Shown: positions 1 through 8,390, counted from the first letter of the stretch. The stretch: 64,000 bases of DNA from Undibacterium hunanense (GCF_014284335.1 NZ_JACOGF010000014.1:62001-126000), one strand, 5' to 3'. Notes: generated by a model not told the origin, from the letters alone. A program made the numbers and translations.

Positions 1-316
1 TGTGCAATTCTGATGTGATGTAATTCTGCCATTCAAGTACACGGTACCGTGCCATGCCAGAAGCTGGCAACAAATCACGGTTTTCTGCCCGTTCGACGAC
101 GTATTGGGCAATGATGGAACCTTCTGTCAGTATCTGGCCGTCGTCCAGTTCCATGGTTGGTACCTGGCCTTTGGGATTGATGCCGTAAAAATCCACGCCA
201 TCCGCAGTTTTATGGATAGAGGTATCGACTTTTTGCAGGCTGAAATCGATGCCGGCTTCACGCAGGATGATGTGTGGAGACAGGGAGCAGGCACCGGGAG
301 AGAAATAGAGTTTCAT
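1..316 (-). CDS. Glutathione S-transferase, beta class (3' end outside window)
   Basis: Reading leftward from the ATG at 316, the protein begins MKLYFSPGACSLSPHI and runs open to base 1, so about 105 residues of the usual ~200 are present. This is the thioredoxin-like N-terminal domain. Cys10 is the position used by beta-class bacterial glutathione transferases, and NPKGQVPTM followed by LTEGSIIAQYV carries the cis-proline loop and the glutathione gamma-glutamyl contact (E-G/S). It conjugates glutathione to electrophiles or reduces mixed disulfides in the cytoplasm. It is divergent from the LysR gene at 443, which is the obvious candidate regulator. The family call is firm; the substrate is unknown. 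Confidence 0.93.
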   Translation of the reverse strand, partial: MKLYFSPGACSLSPHIILREAGIDFSLQKVDTSIHKTADGVDFYGINPKGQVPTMELDDGQILTEGSIIAQYVVERAENRDLLPASGMARYRVLEWQNYITSELH

Positions 317-428
317 GGTTTTGGTCTTTCGGTAAGGGGTAAAGACTGCGCTGTCATGGTGACAGGGCATGGCGGCATACTATGCCAAACGAAATAGTTG
401 ATAAACTAGGTAAAAGTTACTTTATAAA

Positions 429-441
429 TTACATGGTGTAA
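429..441. promoter_or_regulatory. TTACA-TGG-TGTAA palindrome in divergent gst/lysR intergenic region
   Basis: A perfect 5-bp inverted repeat with a 3-bp centre lies immediately before the lysR GTG. It fits the T-N11-A core to which LysR-type regulators bind. Its position between a LysR gene and its divergent neighbour suggests an autoregulatory operator. This is inferred from sequence only. Confidence 0.4.
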
Positions 442-442
442 T

Positions 443-1357
443 GTGAATCGACATTTTGCGGATGTATTGCTGGGCAGCATAGAATTGTTTTGCCTGGCGG
501 CAGAGCTGGAAAGCTTCAAGGATGCAGCCAATGCGGCAGGGCTGACGCCGGCAGCGGTCAGTCGTTCCATAGCCAGGCTGGAAGAACGCATAGGCGTGCG
601 CCTGTTTGTACGCACCACACGGCAATTGCGGCTGACTGAAGCCGGGCGCGCCTATTTTGTGCAATGTCGCCAGGCCCTGAACCAACTGGTGGAAGCCGAG
701 CGTGAAGTCTCTGGTCAGCAAATGCAGCCTGCTGGTCTGGTGCGTATCAGCATGCCTACGCCGTATGGTCATTATCGGGTATTGCCTTTGCTGGCAAAGT
801 TCCGCCAGATCTATCCTTTGGTCAAACTGGATTTACAACTGAGTAACCGCAATGTTGACTTTACTGCGGATGGTTTTGATCTGGTGATACGTGGCCGTAT
901 TCCGCCAGATTCGGGCATGATTGCGCGACGCCTGGAAGACCCTGAGGTCGTGGTCTGTGCCACGCCAGAATACCTGCAGCGTGTTGGCGTGCCTGTAAAG
1001 CTCGAAGACCTGGATCAGCATGAATGCCTGCAATTTGTCTTGCCCAGTGCCGGACAAAACGTCGTCTGGATTTTCCGGCGCGATGGTGAAGATGTAGACT
1101 GGCCTACCAAGGGTGGTCTTACCTGCTCGGAAGACTTGCTGGGCATCATTACCCTGGCAAGACATGGCGCAGGCCTGCTACAGGCATCGCGCTTCATGGT
1201 GGAAGAAGATTTACGCGTCGGGCGGCTGGTGGAGGTGTTACAAGAGTTTAGCGGGCGTACCAGGCCATTTTCTCTGCTGTACCCGCGTGACCGTCACCTG
1301 CCTTTGCGGGTCAGGGTATTCATTGATTTTCTGATTGCAGAACTGGCACAGGATTAG
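443..1357 (+). CDS. LysR-family transcriptional regulator
   Basis: A 304-residue protein of normal LysR length. The N-terminal winged HTH (about residues 5-63) contains AANAAGLTPAAVSRSIARLE and RLFVRTTRQLRLTEAG, the family signature. The rest is the LysR substrate-binding domain, with the AAA/CrgA-subgroup pattern LVRISMPTPYGHYRVLPLL. The start is GTG at 443; there is no clear Shine-Dalgarno, and the palindrome at 429-441 abuts the start. It is divergent from the glutathione transferase, so by the usual LysR arrangement it probably controls that gene in response to a small molecule. The effector cannot be read from sequence. Confidence 0.93.
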   Translation: MNRHFADVLLGSIELFCLAAELESFKDAANAAGLTPAAVSRSIARLEERIGVRLFVRTTRQLRLTEAGRAYFVQCRQALNQLVEAEREVSGQQMQPAGLVRISMPTPYGHYRVLPLLAKFRQIYPLVKLDLQLSNRNVDFTADGFDLVIRGRIPPDSGMIARRLEDPEVVVCATPEYLQRVGVPVKLEDLDQHECLQFVLPSAGQNVVWIFRRDGEDVDWPTKGGLTCSEDLLGIITLARHGAGLLQASRFMVEEDLRVGRLVEVLQEFSGRTRPFSLLYPRDRHLPLRVRVFIDFLIAELAQD

Positions 1358-1359
1358 CG

Positions 1360-2106
1360 TCACTGCCATGCCAGTACTTGCTCTATCAACCAGGCTGCAT
1401 CGTCCAGCGGTAAATCATGGCCGGCAGTGGGGTGCAGATGCAGGGGGCAATGCCATAGTTCCGCCAGTTTGCGTGAACAGGCAGCATTGACCAGCTTATC
1501 CCGCTCACCCGCCAGCAAAAGCAGAGGAACTTTGTCTGAGCAGGGCGGCGCACGAAAGCGCATGGCGGCCAGCAACTGCCGCAGGATATTGCCAATGCTG
1601 ATGGGCTTTTCCTGTGCGTACGCAGTCCAGCGTGCCACGATGTCTCTACCCTGTTCTTCAGTATGCAGATTGCTGGTGATACGCAAAATCAGTTGCTCAC
1701 GCTGACTGCGCGAACCGAACAACATGGTGGCGACTAGGGCCGCGTAATTTACCGGCCTTAGTCTGTGGTAAAACGGATTATGCGGCGCCACGCTGGTATT
1801 GATCAGCACCATGCGCTGCAAGTCTGCCGGATATTTGTCTGCCCAGGCCAGTGCCACCATGGCACCCAAAGACACTGCCAGTATTTGCACCGGTTCTGAT
1901 ACCCCTTGGGTTTGTAATTGCTGGTGAGCATAGTCAGCCATCGCTTCTACGCTGCTGAGGCTATGCCCTGCATGCAATTGACCATTTCCAGGAAAGTCCA
2001 GGCATAACACGCGTCCGGCGCCTGCTGCCTGCTGGAAGCGTGCAGGAAAATCGCCCCAGTGCCTGCTCTCGCGCATCAGGCCACGCAACAACACCCAGGT
2101 CGTCAT
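1360..2106 (-). CDS. Alpha/beta-fold hydrolase
   Basis: A 248-residue protein beginning MTTWVLLRGLMRESRHWGDF, a typical short alpha/beta hydrolase N-terminus with the oxyanion-region strand. The nucleophile elbow is AVSLG (Ser about 79; the first Gly of GxSxG is Ala). The acid is in LLAGERDKLVN and the catalytic His in TAGHDLPLDD near the C-terminus. The ATG at 2106 overlaps the stop of the upstream carboxypeptidase by four bases (ATGA), which fixes the start and implies translational coupling. The substrate is unknown; the pairing suggests a joint peptide or ester hydrolysis role, which is inference. The gene ends three bases from the convergent lysR stop. Confidence 0.87.
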   Translation of the reverse strand: MTTWVLLRGLMRESRHWGDFPARFQQAAGAGRVLCLDFPGNGQLHAGHSLSSVEAMADYAHQQLQTQGVSEPVQILAVSLGAMVALAWADKYPADLQRMVLINTSVAPHNPFYHRLRPVNYAALVATMLFGSRSQREQLILRITSNLHTEEQGRDIVARWTAYAQEKPISIGNILRQLLAAMRFRAPPCSDKVPLLLLAGERDKLVNAACSRKLAELWHCPLHLHPTAGHDLPLDDAAWLIEQVLAWQ

Positions 2107-3113
2107 GGCCGGTACCAGCGGGCTACAGCGCGCTCTTGCAGGCGCAGACGGGTTGGCCCCCTGGCCAGCCATTGTGCATGCCCGCAAGTGGCCCGCATCA
2201 GGAAATCCAGCCAGGAATTATGCCGACGCAAGACACGGCTCAGCCTGTGTTGTGCGACTGGATTGAACATGCCATGCCGCGAAAATAACTGGCGCGGGTT
2301 TTTCTTGACCCATAGCCACGACCCCATTTCCAGCGTCAGCGGCAGGAAAGTTTTGCTATTGTCCTGTTGCGCCTGCAGGTACAGATAATCCCAGATATCA
2401 CCATGGGTGCGGTATTGCAGGCTTTGTGGTTCGAACAGGTAGGAATGATTGGGGTGGGTTTGCTCAAATAATTCTTCCAGTGCCAGTATATCTGCCAGAT
2501 GATCTATGGGGTGCACGCTATGCGCATGAGGGAACCAGACGCGGTCACGCAGGCCAAAGCCGGAATGGCAATCAATCGCCATGCTGAAAGGCCGCGAAAG
2601 TAATTCTTGCTGCACGGTGCGACACAGTGCCAGGTTTTCTGCTTCCATATCCGCACCCGCCGCGCCGCGATACCAGGGCAGGCGCGGGCTGAAACGATGT
2701 CCGCCCAGCAGGAAGGGCACCTTGTCCTGAGCTTCCACCGGCGCATTGCGCATCAGGTCAACGCCACTGGGGTTGCAGCGGGTAGATTGCCACATGCCAC
2801 CGGGATTGATCAGCGGCATGAATACCAGACGCACATCCTGCAACATATGTTGCAGGCTTTTATCCCATGACAGGCGTGTCAGCAGACCGCGCAAAAAAGA
2901 CAGCAAGACTTGCGTGCCTATGCGTTCCAGCCCATGGATGCCACCAAAAAAGCCGATGGCTGGAGCGCTGGTGTCGGGATTGCCAAGCGCCAGTTTATAC
3001 ACAGGAAATTGCTTGTGCCTGACTGCCACCTCACACAAGACCTCTACCTCCAGTTGTCCGCGGCCAAGGGCGATAATGCGTTCCAGTTCATTCAGTTCAG
3101 GCAGGGCAGACAT
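2103..3113 (-). CDS. M14-family zinc carboxypeptidase
   Basis: About 336 residues from MSALPELNELERI. The zinc site is visible as FFGGIHGLERIG (HxxE) and, later, AIDCHSGFG (third ligand His). LTLEMGSWLW carries the likely catalytic Glu. VFMPLINPGGMWQSTRCNPSGVDLMRN is the substrate-binding stretch (N-P-x-G...R) of the M14 family. There is no signal peptide, so it is predicted cytoplasmic. The start is uncertain: an in-frame ATG 30 bases upstream (3143) and a longer extension to 3215 exist, and none has a good ribosome-binding site. It is translationally coupled to the alpha/beta hydrolase downstream (ATGA at 2103-2106). Confidence 0.85.
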   Translation of the reverse strand: MSALPELNELERIIALGRGQLEVEVLCEVAVRHKQFPVYKLALGNPDTSAPAIGFFGGIHGLERIGTQVLLSFLRGLLTRLSWDKSLQHMLQDVRLVFMPLINPGGMWQSTRCNPSGVDLMRNAPVEAQDKVPFLLGGHRFSPRLPWYRGAAGADMEAENLALCRTVQQELLSRPFSMAIDCHSGFGLRDRVWFPHAHSVHPIDHLADILALEELFEQTHPNHSYLFEPQSLQYRTHGDIWDYLYLQAQQDNSKTFLPLTLEMGSWLWVKKNPRQLFSRHGMFNPVAQHRLSRVLRRHNSWLDFLMRATCGHAQWLARGPTRLRLQERAVARWYRP

Positions 3114-3346
3114 GAGCAAGTGCTTAAAAGTTAACCACGCCATGCTAGAGGAGCTATACGCAGAATGCAAGAAGGAAGCGGCCCAGACGTTAAACTGGGC
3201 AATTATGACCAACACATTACGGTACTTGGGTGCATAGGGAACTTTTCGTGCGCCTGGCCCTCTGCATATAGAATGGCTGTTGAAGTCAGGCTTTTACCGC
3301 TACTGAAAGCTAATACAAATGACGTACACAGATTAAGGAGTTGCTT

Positions 3347-4522
3347 TTGTCCAGTCAATTGAAGAACATCGCTGCCGATGACGAGGCCTATTGGTCAGAC
3401 ATCCGGTCGCAGTACACCGTATCCTCTGATTTCATCAATCTGGAAAACGGCTATTTTGGTGTGCAGGCACGGCCTGTGTTTGAAGCTTTCCAGGACCATC
3501 AGGCACAGGTGAATGCCGAAACTTCGTATTTCTTGCGGGTGCGTTATGCGCCCCTGTTCGTGCAGGTCATGCAGGCGTTGAAGGATTTTTGTGGGGTGGA
3601 TGAGGGCGAGCTGGTATTGACACGCAATCTGATCGAGGGCATGAATATCCTGCTGCAAGGCTATCCTCTGCAGGCGGGTGATGAAGTCATACTCGCCACG
3701 CATGATTATGATCTTGTCATCGATACCCTGCTGATGCTGGAGAAACGCAAACAGATACAACTGCGGCATTTGCAGTTGCCGTTCGACCCTGCCAGTGATG
3801 AAGACATTGTGGCCCATTATGAACAGGCCATTACGCCCAGGACCAAACTCATCCTGCTTACCCATATGGTACACAGGACAGGGCAGATCATGCCGGTGGC
3901 CAGGATTACTGCCATGGCCAGACGGCATGGGGTGGATGTCATGGTCGACGCAGCGCATTCTTTTGCGCATCTGAATTACCGCATGACAGAACTGGGTGCT
4001 GACTTTGTCGCGGTAAATCTGCATAAATGGCTGGGTGTGCCACTGGGAGTCGGCATGCTGTATATACGCAAGCACAGGGTGGCGGACATTGCGCCGTTGT
4101 TCGGCAATGCCAAATTTGCTGACAATGAGATTTTTAAATTCACACAGGTGGGGACAGTGCCGCCAGCGAATGTGTTGACAGTGCTGGATGCCTTGAAGTT
4201 TCATGACTCCATAGGATCGGCCAACAAAGAAGCGCGCCTGCGTTACCTGACGCAATACTGGGTGAATCAGGTGCGTGGCCTGCCCGATGTGCGCATCATG
4301 ACGCCGACTGATCCGCAGCGTTCATGTGCCATTGCCGGTTTTGGTATTGCCGGTAATTCCGGTCATGCCATCGTCGATTACCTCATGCGTGAACACAAGA
4401 TATTCACCGTCACGCGTGACCTTGATGGGCATGACATCGTCAGAGTGACGCCACACCTGTACACCAGTCTGGAAGATCTCGACAAGCTGGTGGCTGCGAT
4501 CAGACAACTGACGCAAGCCTGA
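3347..4522 (+). CDS. Class V aminotransferase (isopenicillin-N epimerase-like)
   Basis: A 391-residue PLP enzyme. MVDAAHSFAH gives the PLP pyridine-nitrogen Asp (about 201) and AVNLHKWLGVPLGVG the Schiff-base Lys (about 227). This order and spacing match class V aminotransferases of the isopenicillin-N epimerase / cysteine desulfurase-like group. There is no conserved active-site Cys loop, so a desulfurase role is unlikely. The start is TTG at 3347 because AAGGAG at 3335-3340 lies six bases upstream; the TTG at 3341 would abut the ribosome-binding site. It is monocistronic. The actual substrate is unknown. Confidence 0.9.
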   Translation: MSSQLKNIAADDEAYWSDIRSQYTVSSDFINLENGYFGVQARPVFEAFQDHQAQVNAETSYFLRVRYAPLFVQVMQALKDFCGVDEGELVLTRNLIEGMNILLQGYPLQAGDEVILATHDYDLVIDTLLMLEKRKQIQLRHLQLPFDPASDEDIVAHYEQAITPRTKLILLTHMVHRTGQIMPVARITAMARRHGVDVMVDAAHSFAHLNYRMTELGADFVAVNLHKWLGVPLGVGMLYIRKHRVADIAPLFGNAKFADNEIFKFTQVGTVPPANVLTVLDALKFHDSIGSANKEARLRYLTQYWVNQVRGLPDVRIMTPTDPQRSCAIAGFGIAGNSGHAIVDYLMREHKIFTVTRDLDGHDIVRVTPHLYTSLEDLDKLVAAIRQLTQA

Positions 4523-4551
4523 TCCCGGCGGGATGCAAGCATAGGGGTAAA

Positions 4552-4601
4552 GGAAATAATTTCCAGTTTACAGGATTTAAATATCCTATATAATGGAAAT
4601 T
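4552..4601 (+). promoter_or_regulatory. Sigma-70 promoter with overlapping operator dyads for XRE-cupin gene
   Basis: TTTACA (4567-4572), a 16-bp spacer and TATAAT (4589-4594) form a near-consensus promoter whose predicted start point is near 4601. Inside the spacer is the dyad AGGAT-N6-ATCCT (4572-4587), and just upstream is GGAAAT-A-ATTTCC (4552-4564) with a further GGAAAT at 4595-4600. An XRE regulator bound here would block RNA polymerase, so negative autoregulation is likely (inference). Confidence 0.7.
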
Positions 4602-5159
4602 ATGGATATCAACACGATTATTGCCCGCAGGGTGCGCGACTTGCGCGATCAACAAAAGCTGTCGCTCAATGCGCTGGCCAAGCGAAGTGGCGTCAGCCGT
4701 TCGAATATTTCACTGATAGAAAGAGGCGAGAGTAGCCCCACTGCTGCTGCGCTCGACAAGTTGGCCGTGGGCCTGGGGGTGACGCTGGCTTCCCTGTTTG
4801 AAGACAGCGCGCCTGCTGCCGCGGCTGCACCAGTCTCGCGTCTGGCCGAACAGGTATGCTGGACTGATCCTGCCTCCGGCTATATGCGCCGCAATCTTTC
4901 CCCCGGCTTGCCTTCGCCCCTGCAACTTGTTGAGGTTGAATTTCCGGCTGGACAAACCGTGCGCTATGACAGTTTCCATCGCGATGTCGATATACAGCAG
5001 CAAGTCTGGATAATAGCGGGCCAGATGCACCTCTCCGTTGGGGAGCAAACCTGGGATTTGCAGACTGGCGATTGTCTTTCCATGGCGCTGGATAAGCCGA
5101 TTACTTTCCATAATCCTGGAAAAATCGCGGCACGCTATCTGGTGGCGCTGTGCAAGTAG
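4602..5159 (+). CDS. XRE-family regulator with C-terminal cupin domain
   Basis: About 185 residues. The N-terminal HTH_3 domain contains LNALAKRSGVSRSNISLIER (recognition region) and ESSPTAAALDKLAVGLGVTL. Residues about 105-180 form a cupin_2 barrel (WIIAGQMHLSVGEQTWDLQTGD) that senses a small ligand. This architecture regulates adjacent metabolic or acetyltransferase genes in many proteobacteria. Two ATGs are in frame (4593 and 4602). The -10 box at 4589-4594 covers the first one, so the second is preferred, and the transcript could be leaderless. It probably heads an operon with the GNAT gene 35 bases downstream and the genes after it. Confidence 0.92.
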   Translation: MDINTIIARRVRDLRDQQKLSLNALAKRSGVSRSNISLIERGESSPTAAALDKLAVGLGVTLASLFEDSAPAAAAAPVSRLAEQVCWTDPASGYMRRNLSPGLPSPLQLVEVEFPAGQTVRYDSFHRDVDIQQQVWIIAGQMHLSVGEQTWDLQTGDCLSMALDKPITFHNPGKIAARYLVALCK

Positions 5160-5194
5160 CGGCCTCTTTCAGTTTTCAACTCACGGAGTAAATC

Positions 5195-5722
5195 ATGTCT
5201 GAGCAAGTCCACATCCAGATTCTTGACGCCGCAGCAGCGCAAGCCAGTGTAGCTGCACTGGCGGAGGTATTGACGGACTGCGTTGCCGGTGGCGCATCCG
5301 TCAGCTTCATGTGGCCTTTGCCGCGCGAGCGTGCGCTGCAATTCTGGCAGGGCGTGGTTGATGGCGTAGCGCGCAAGGAGCGCATCTTGCTGGTTGCCAG
5401 GGATGACAGCGGCGATATCACAGGCACGGTACAATTGATCACGGCCATGCCAGACAACCAGCCGCACCGCGCCGATGTCGCCAAGATGTTGGTACACAGA
5501 AAGGCACGCCGCAAAGGCATTGCACAAGCCCTCATGGCTGCGGTTGAACAAGCTGCCAAAACCGAAGGCAAGACCGTGCTGGTACTGGATACCGTCACCG
5601 GTGGTGATGCTGAGCGACTGTATGAACGTGCAGGCTGGAAAAAAGTGGGCGTGGTACCCAATTATGCCCTGATGCCGGATGGCGAATTTTGCGGGACGAC
5701 TTTCTTTCATAAGCAGATATAG
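5195..5722 (+). CDS. GNAT-family N-acetyltransferase
   Basis: A 175-residue protein of usual GNAT size. VAKMLVHRKARRKGIAQALM is motif A with the R/Q-x-x-G-x-G/A acetyl-CoA pyrophosphate loop (RRKGIA). VLDTVTGGDAERLYERAGWK is motif B, the AERLYERAGW hallmark. It transfers acetyl from acetyl-CoA to an amine on an unknown small molecule or protein. CGGAG about 6 bases before the ATG supports the start. It lies 35 bases after the XRE-cupin gene and 31 bases before the phosphoesterase, so co-transcription and control by the XRE protein are likely (inference). Confidence 0.92.
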   Translation: MSEQVHIQILDAAAAQASVAALAEVLTDCVAGGASVSFMWPLPRERALQFWQGVVDGVARKERILLVARDDSGDITGTVQLITAMPDNQPHRADVAKMLVHRKARRKGIAQALMAAVEQAAKTEGKTVLVLDTVTGGDAERLYERAGWKKVGVVPNYALMPDGEFCGTTFFHKQI

Positions 5723-5753
5723 AAAATTCGGCAGATAGAGCGGAGTAAACCAA

Positions 5754-6491
5754 ATGCGTATCGCGGTGATTTCAGATATACACGGTAATCTGGCTGCACT
5801 GGAAGCAGTAACTGCCGATCTGCGCTTGCGTGCTGTTGATCAGGTTGTCAATCTGGGCGACAGCCTGTCTGGCCCCTTGCTGCCAAAAGAGACGGCAGAT
5901 TTCTTGATGGCGCAAGCTGGCTGGATACATCTGGCAGGCAATCATGAACGCCAGATACTGGAGCTGAATGAGCGCTCAGGCTATGGCGATACGTATGCAC
6001 ATCAGCAAACCACGACAGAGCAAAAAGCATGGATGGCGGGTTTGAAACCAGTGCTGCAACTGAATGCCGAGGTCTTGCTCTGTCATGGCACGCCAGCCAG
6101 TGACTCCACGACCTTGCTGCAAGTGGCGGACCGGAATGCCACCGCACAGGAAATCAAAGACAGGCTTGGACAACAAACTGCCGTCGTCATCGCCTGTGGT
6201 CACAGTCACGTAGCCCGTAGTGTGCGTACAGCAGCAGGGCAACTCATCGTCAATCCTGGCAGCGTTGGTCACCCGGCCTATGAATATGATTACCCTTACC
6301 CGCACAAGATAGAGTCAGGTTCACCCGATGCGCGTTATGCCATTCTGGAAAAGACGGAGCATGGCTGGACAGCCAGTCTGATCAATGTCCCGTATGCCTG
6401 GCAACGCATGGCAGAACTTGCGGCCTTGCATGGGCGTGAAGACTGGGTCAGTGCCTTGCAAAGTGGTTATGTGAATCAAGTCAGTCACTAA
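5754..6491 (+). CDS. Calcineurin-like metallophosphoesterase (YfcE-type)
   Basis: A 245-residue cytoplasmic protein with all dinuclear-metal motifs in order: VISDIHGNLAAL (DxH), NLGDSLSGP (GD), LAGNHERQ (GNHE), CGHSH and NPGSVGHPAYEYDY. The NPGSVG motif places it with YfcE/YsnB-like phosphodiesterases. It hydrolyses a phosphomono- or diester; the natural substrate is unknown. Its stop codon TAA (6489-6491) lies inside a 12-bp tandem repeat (6478-6525), so the last residues QVSH are encoded by the repeat and three further in-frame TAA codons follow. Confidence 0.92.
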   Translation: MRIAVISDIHGNLAALEAVTADLRLRAVDQVVNLGDSLSGPLLPKETADFLMAQAGWIHLAGNHERQILELNERSGYGDTYAHQQTTTEQKAWMAGLKPVLQLNAEVLLCHGTPASDSTTLLQVADRNATAQEIKDRLGQQTAVVIACGHSHVARSVRTAAGQLIVNPGSVGHPAYEYDYPYPHKIESGSPDARYAILEKTEHGWTASLINVPYAWQRMAELAALHGREDWVSALQSGYVNQVSH

Positions 6492-6525
6492 GTCAGTCAC
6501 TAAGTCAGTCACTAAGTTAGACACT
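6478..6525 (+). repeat. 12-bp tandem repeat across a stop codon
   Basis: Three perfect copies of AAGTCAGTCACT (6478-6513) plus one degenerate copy (6514-6525). Each junction recreates TAA, and because the unit is 12 bp every TAA is in the reading frame of the phosphoesterase. Ten bases later the next gene starts. Confidence 0.95.
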
Positions 6526-6534
6526 AAAATACTT

Positions 6535-7083
6535 ATGAAAAATCAAAACACGGCACTCATCATTATCGACATGCAGCGTGGCATGGCTACACCTGAAGCT
6601 GGCCGTAGAAATAACCCCGGCGCTGAAGAAAATATATGCCAGTTGCTGCTAGCCTGGCGTGCGGCAGGCAGGCCAGTGGTATTTGTCAGGCACATGTCGC
6701 GCTCGCCAGCTTCCTTGTTCTGGCCAGGCCAGCCAGGCAATGAATTTCAAGAAAGTTTGCTGCCACTGACCAGTGAACATGTGGTCGAAAAAAATGTGAC
6801 GGATGCCTTCGTCAATACCGGTCTGGAACGCTGGCTGCATGTACGTGCAATCAAAGACCTGGTGATCGTCGGCGTCAGCACCAATAATTCAGTCGAGGCA
6901 ACAGCCCGCAGTGCTGGTAACCTGGGTTTTAACACCTCGGTCGTGGCCGATGCCTGTTTCAGTTTTGACAGGCTGGATTTGCATGGCAAGCCACAGACAG
7001 CAGAAGAAGTGCACATTAATGCACTCACCAATCTGCAAGGTGAATATGCCACCGTGCTGGATACTGCTGCGTTGCTGCACTGA
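6535..7083 (+). CDS. Isochorismatase-fold hydrolase with Ser in place of catalytic Cys
   Basis: A 182-residue Rossmann-like protein. ALIIIDMQRGM carries the catalytic Asp12 and HVVEKNVTDAF the catalytic Lys86. In GVSTNNSVEATARSAG, where cysteine hydrolases of this fold have TxxC, the nucleophile position is Ser119. Members lacking the Cys include true isochorismatase-type vinyl-ether hydrolases (EntB, PhzD), but here the rest of the motif (SVEATARSAG) is of the nicotinamidase/YcaC type. The function is therefore left open: an atypical hydrolase, or one with a different reaction. It is probably in the XRE-GNAT-phosphoesterase operon, 43 bases after the previous stop. Confidence 0.88.
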   Translation: MKNQNTALIIIDMQRGMATPEAGRRNNPGAEENICQLLLAWRAAGRPVVFVRHMSRSPASLFWPGQPGNEFQESLLPLTSEHVVEKNVTDAFVNTGLERWLHVRAIKDLVIVGVSTNNSVEATARSAGNLGFNTSVVADACFSFDRLDLHGKPQTAEEVHINALTNLQGEYATVLDTAALLH

Positions 7084-7144
7084 AAACGCAACAAACCGTA
7101 CAGCGCAACAAGCTTGAAAGAGCAAGAAATAATCTTGCTATCTT

Positions 7145-7467
7145 TAGAACTCATTTCATCAATAGGGGTGAGATGCGTTTGCCTCATAACGTGGGCTGGC
7201 AATGGTAAAACTATGGACGAGGCAGTCAATAGCGGGTCTATTGACAACGAGACGAATTGTCAACACCTTGCAGTCCAGCACGCGTTATGAGGCAAGCCCT
7301 ACGGGAGCTGGCCGCATTTATACTTCGCGGGCGCATTGCTGTGCAAGGTTGTTACACTGCGCTTGCCAAGGCACCAGCCTTGGCTACGCAGGTTACACAC
7401 CTTACGCCTTGCACTGCATCCCGAATCGCCTTGCTCGCACTCATCCCTATTTATGAAATGAGTTCTA
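7145..7467. mobile_element. 323-bp MITE-like palindromic element with TA-flanked inverted ends
   Basis: The ends are inverted repeats of about 27 bp: TAGAACTCATTTCAT on the left, its complement ATGAAATGAGTTCTA on the right, each continuing into an AATAGGG(G/A)TGAG block. Flanking TA dinucleotides fit a TA target duplication, as with IS630/mariner-type elements. Inside are nested hairpins: TTGCCTCATAACG (7179-7191) with its complement at 7283-7295; GTCAATAG/CTATTGAC (7225-7245); TTGACAA/TTGTCAA (7241-7263); and CCAAGGC-acca-GCCTTGG in the right half. No convincing coding sequence is present, so it would depend on a transposase elsewhere. A solo copy of the right end occurs at 39452-39482. Confidence 0.7.
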
Positions 7468-7596
7468 GTATTTGCAGCGGTAATTTCCATTAAAGATTAC
7501 CGCTGCCAGCATCTACCCCTGTAGGCAAAAATTTCATAAAATGCCCAGCATTGCCGCATGGGTTTGCGGATTACTTTTACTGTATGGGAAATCATC

Positions 7597-8388
7597 ATGG
7601 CCATGGATGTCATAGACTACGAAATTTTTGGCGACGATATGCAATTCGTCGAAGTCGAACTTGACCCTGGTGAAGCAGCCATAGGTGAAGCCGGTACCAT
7701 GTTTTACATGGAAGATGACATACAGATGGAAACCATCTTTGGCGATGGTTCCGCAGGACAGACCGGCATCTTCGGCAAATTGCTGGGTGCAGGCAAGCGC
7801 CTGGTGACCGGTGAATCCCTGTTCACTACGGTGTTTATGAATGCGGGCGCGGGTAAAAGAAAAGTCGCCTTCGGCGCTGCTTATCCGGGCAAAATCATTC
7901 CCATGCACCTGGATCAACTGGGCGGCACCCTGTTGTGCCAGAAAGACGCTTTCCTGTGCGCTGCCAAGGGCGTATCCCTGGGAATAGCCTTTCAAAAGCG
8001 GCTGGGCGCAGGTTTCTTTGGCGGTGAAGGCTTCATCCTGCAAAAACTCGAAGGTGACGGCCTGGCCTTTATCCATGCTGGCGGTGCCATCATAGAAAAG
8101 ACCTTGCATCCCGGTCAGACCTTGCGCGTGGATACCGGCTGTGTAGTGGCTTTTACCCAGGAAGTGGATTTTGACATCAAATTTGTTGGCGGCGTTAAAA
8201 CTGCCCTGTTCGGTGGTGAAGGCATATTCTTTGCCCATTTGCGTGGCCCCGGCAAGGTCTGGCTGCAATCTCTGCCTTTGGCGCGCCTGGCAAACCGCAT
8301 AGTGGGCGCATCGCAAATCGGCGGAGGCAAAGGTGGCGAACAAGGTTCGGTACTTGGTGGCTTGGGTAATCTTTTTGAAGATAAATAA
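7597..8388 (+). CDS. AIM24 / TIGR00266-family protein
   Basis: A 263-residue protein starting [20 protein letters not shown]. The start is chosen because GGGAA lies six bases upstream; a longer reading from 7558 lacks a ribosome-binding site. The pattern [18 protein letters not shown], a glycine-rich middle ([20 protein letters not shown]) and a C-terminal [20 protein letters not shown] identify the AIM24/TIGR00266 family, a beta-rich trimeric fold. Its bacterial function is not established; the name comes from a mitochondrial biogenesis protein. It sits between two MITE-like elements, and the stop at 8386-8388 lies two bases before the second one. Confidence 0.9.
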   Translation: MAMDVIDYEIFGDDMQFVEVELDPGEAAIGEAGTMFYMEDDIQMETIFGDGSAGQTGIFGKLLGAGKRLVTGESLFTTVFMNAGAGKRKVAFGAAYPGKIIPMHLDQLGGTLLCQKDAFLCAAKGVSLGIAFQKRLGAGFFGGEGFILQKLEGDGLAFIHAGGAIIEKTLHPGQTLRVDTGCVVAFTQEVDFDIKFVGGVKTALFGGEGIFFAHLRGPGKVWLQSLPLARLANRIVGASQIGGGKGGEQGSVLGGLGNLFEDK

Positions 8389-8390
8389 AT

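Noticed and set aside
3395-4255. 286-codon leftward reading frame opposite the aminotransferase
   Set aside because: It is antisense to a clear PLP enzyme, with no ribosome-binding site and Cys/His/Gln-rich composition typical of shadow frames.
7202-7493. Small frames inside the 7145-7467 element
   Set aside because: They span hairpins on both strands, lack ribosome-binding sites and resemble no protein.
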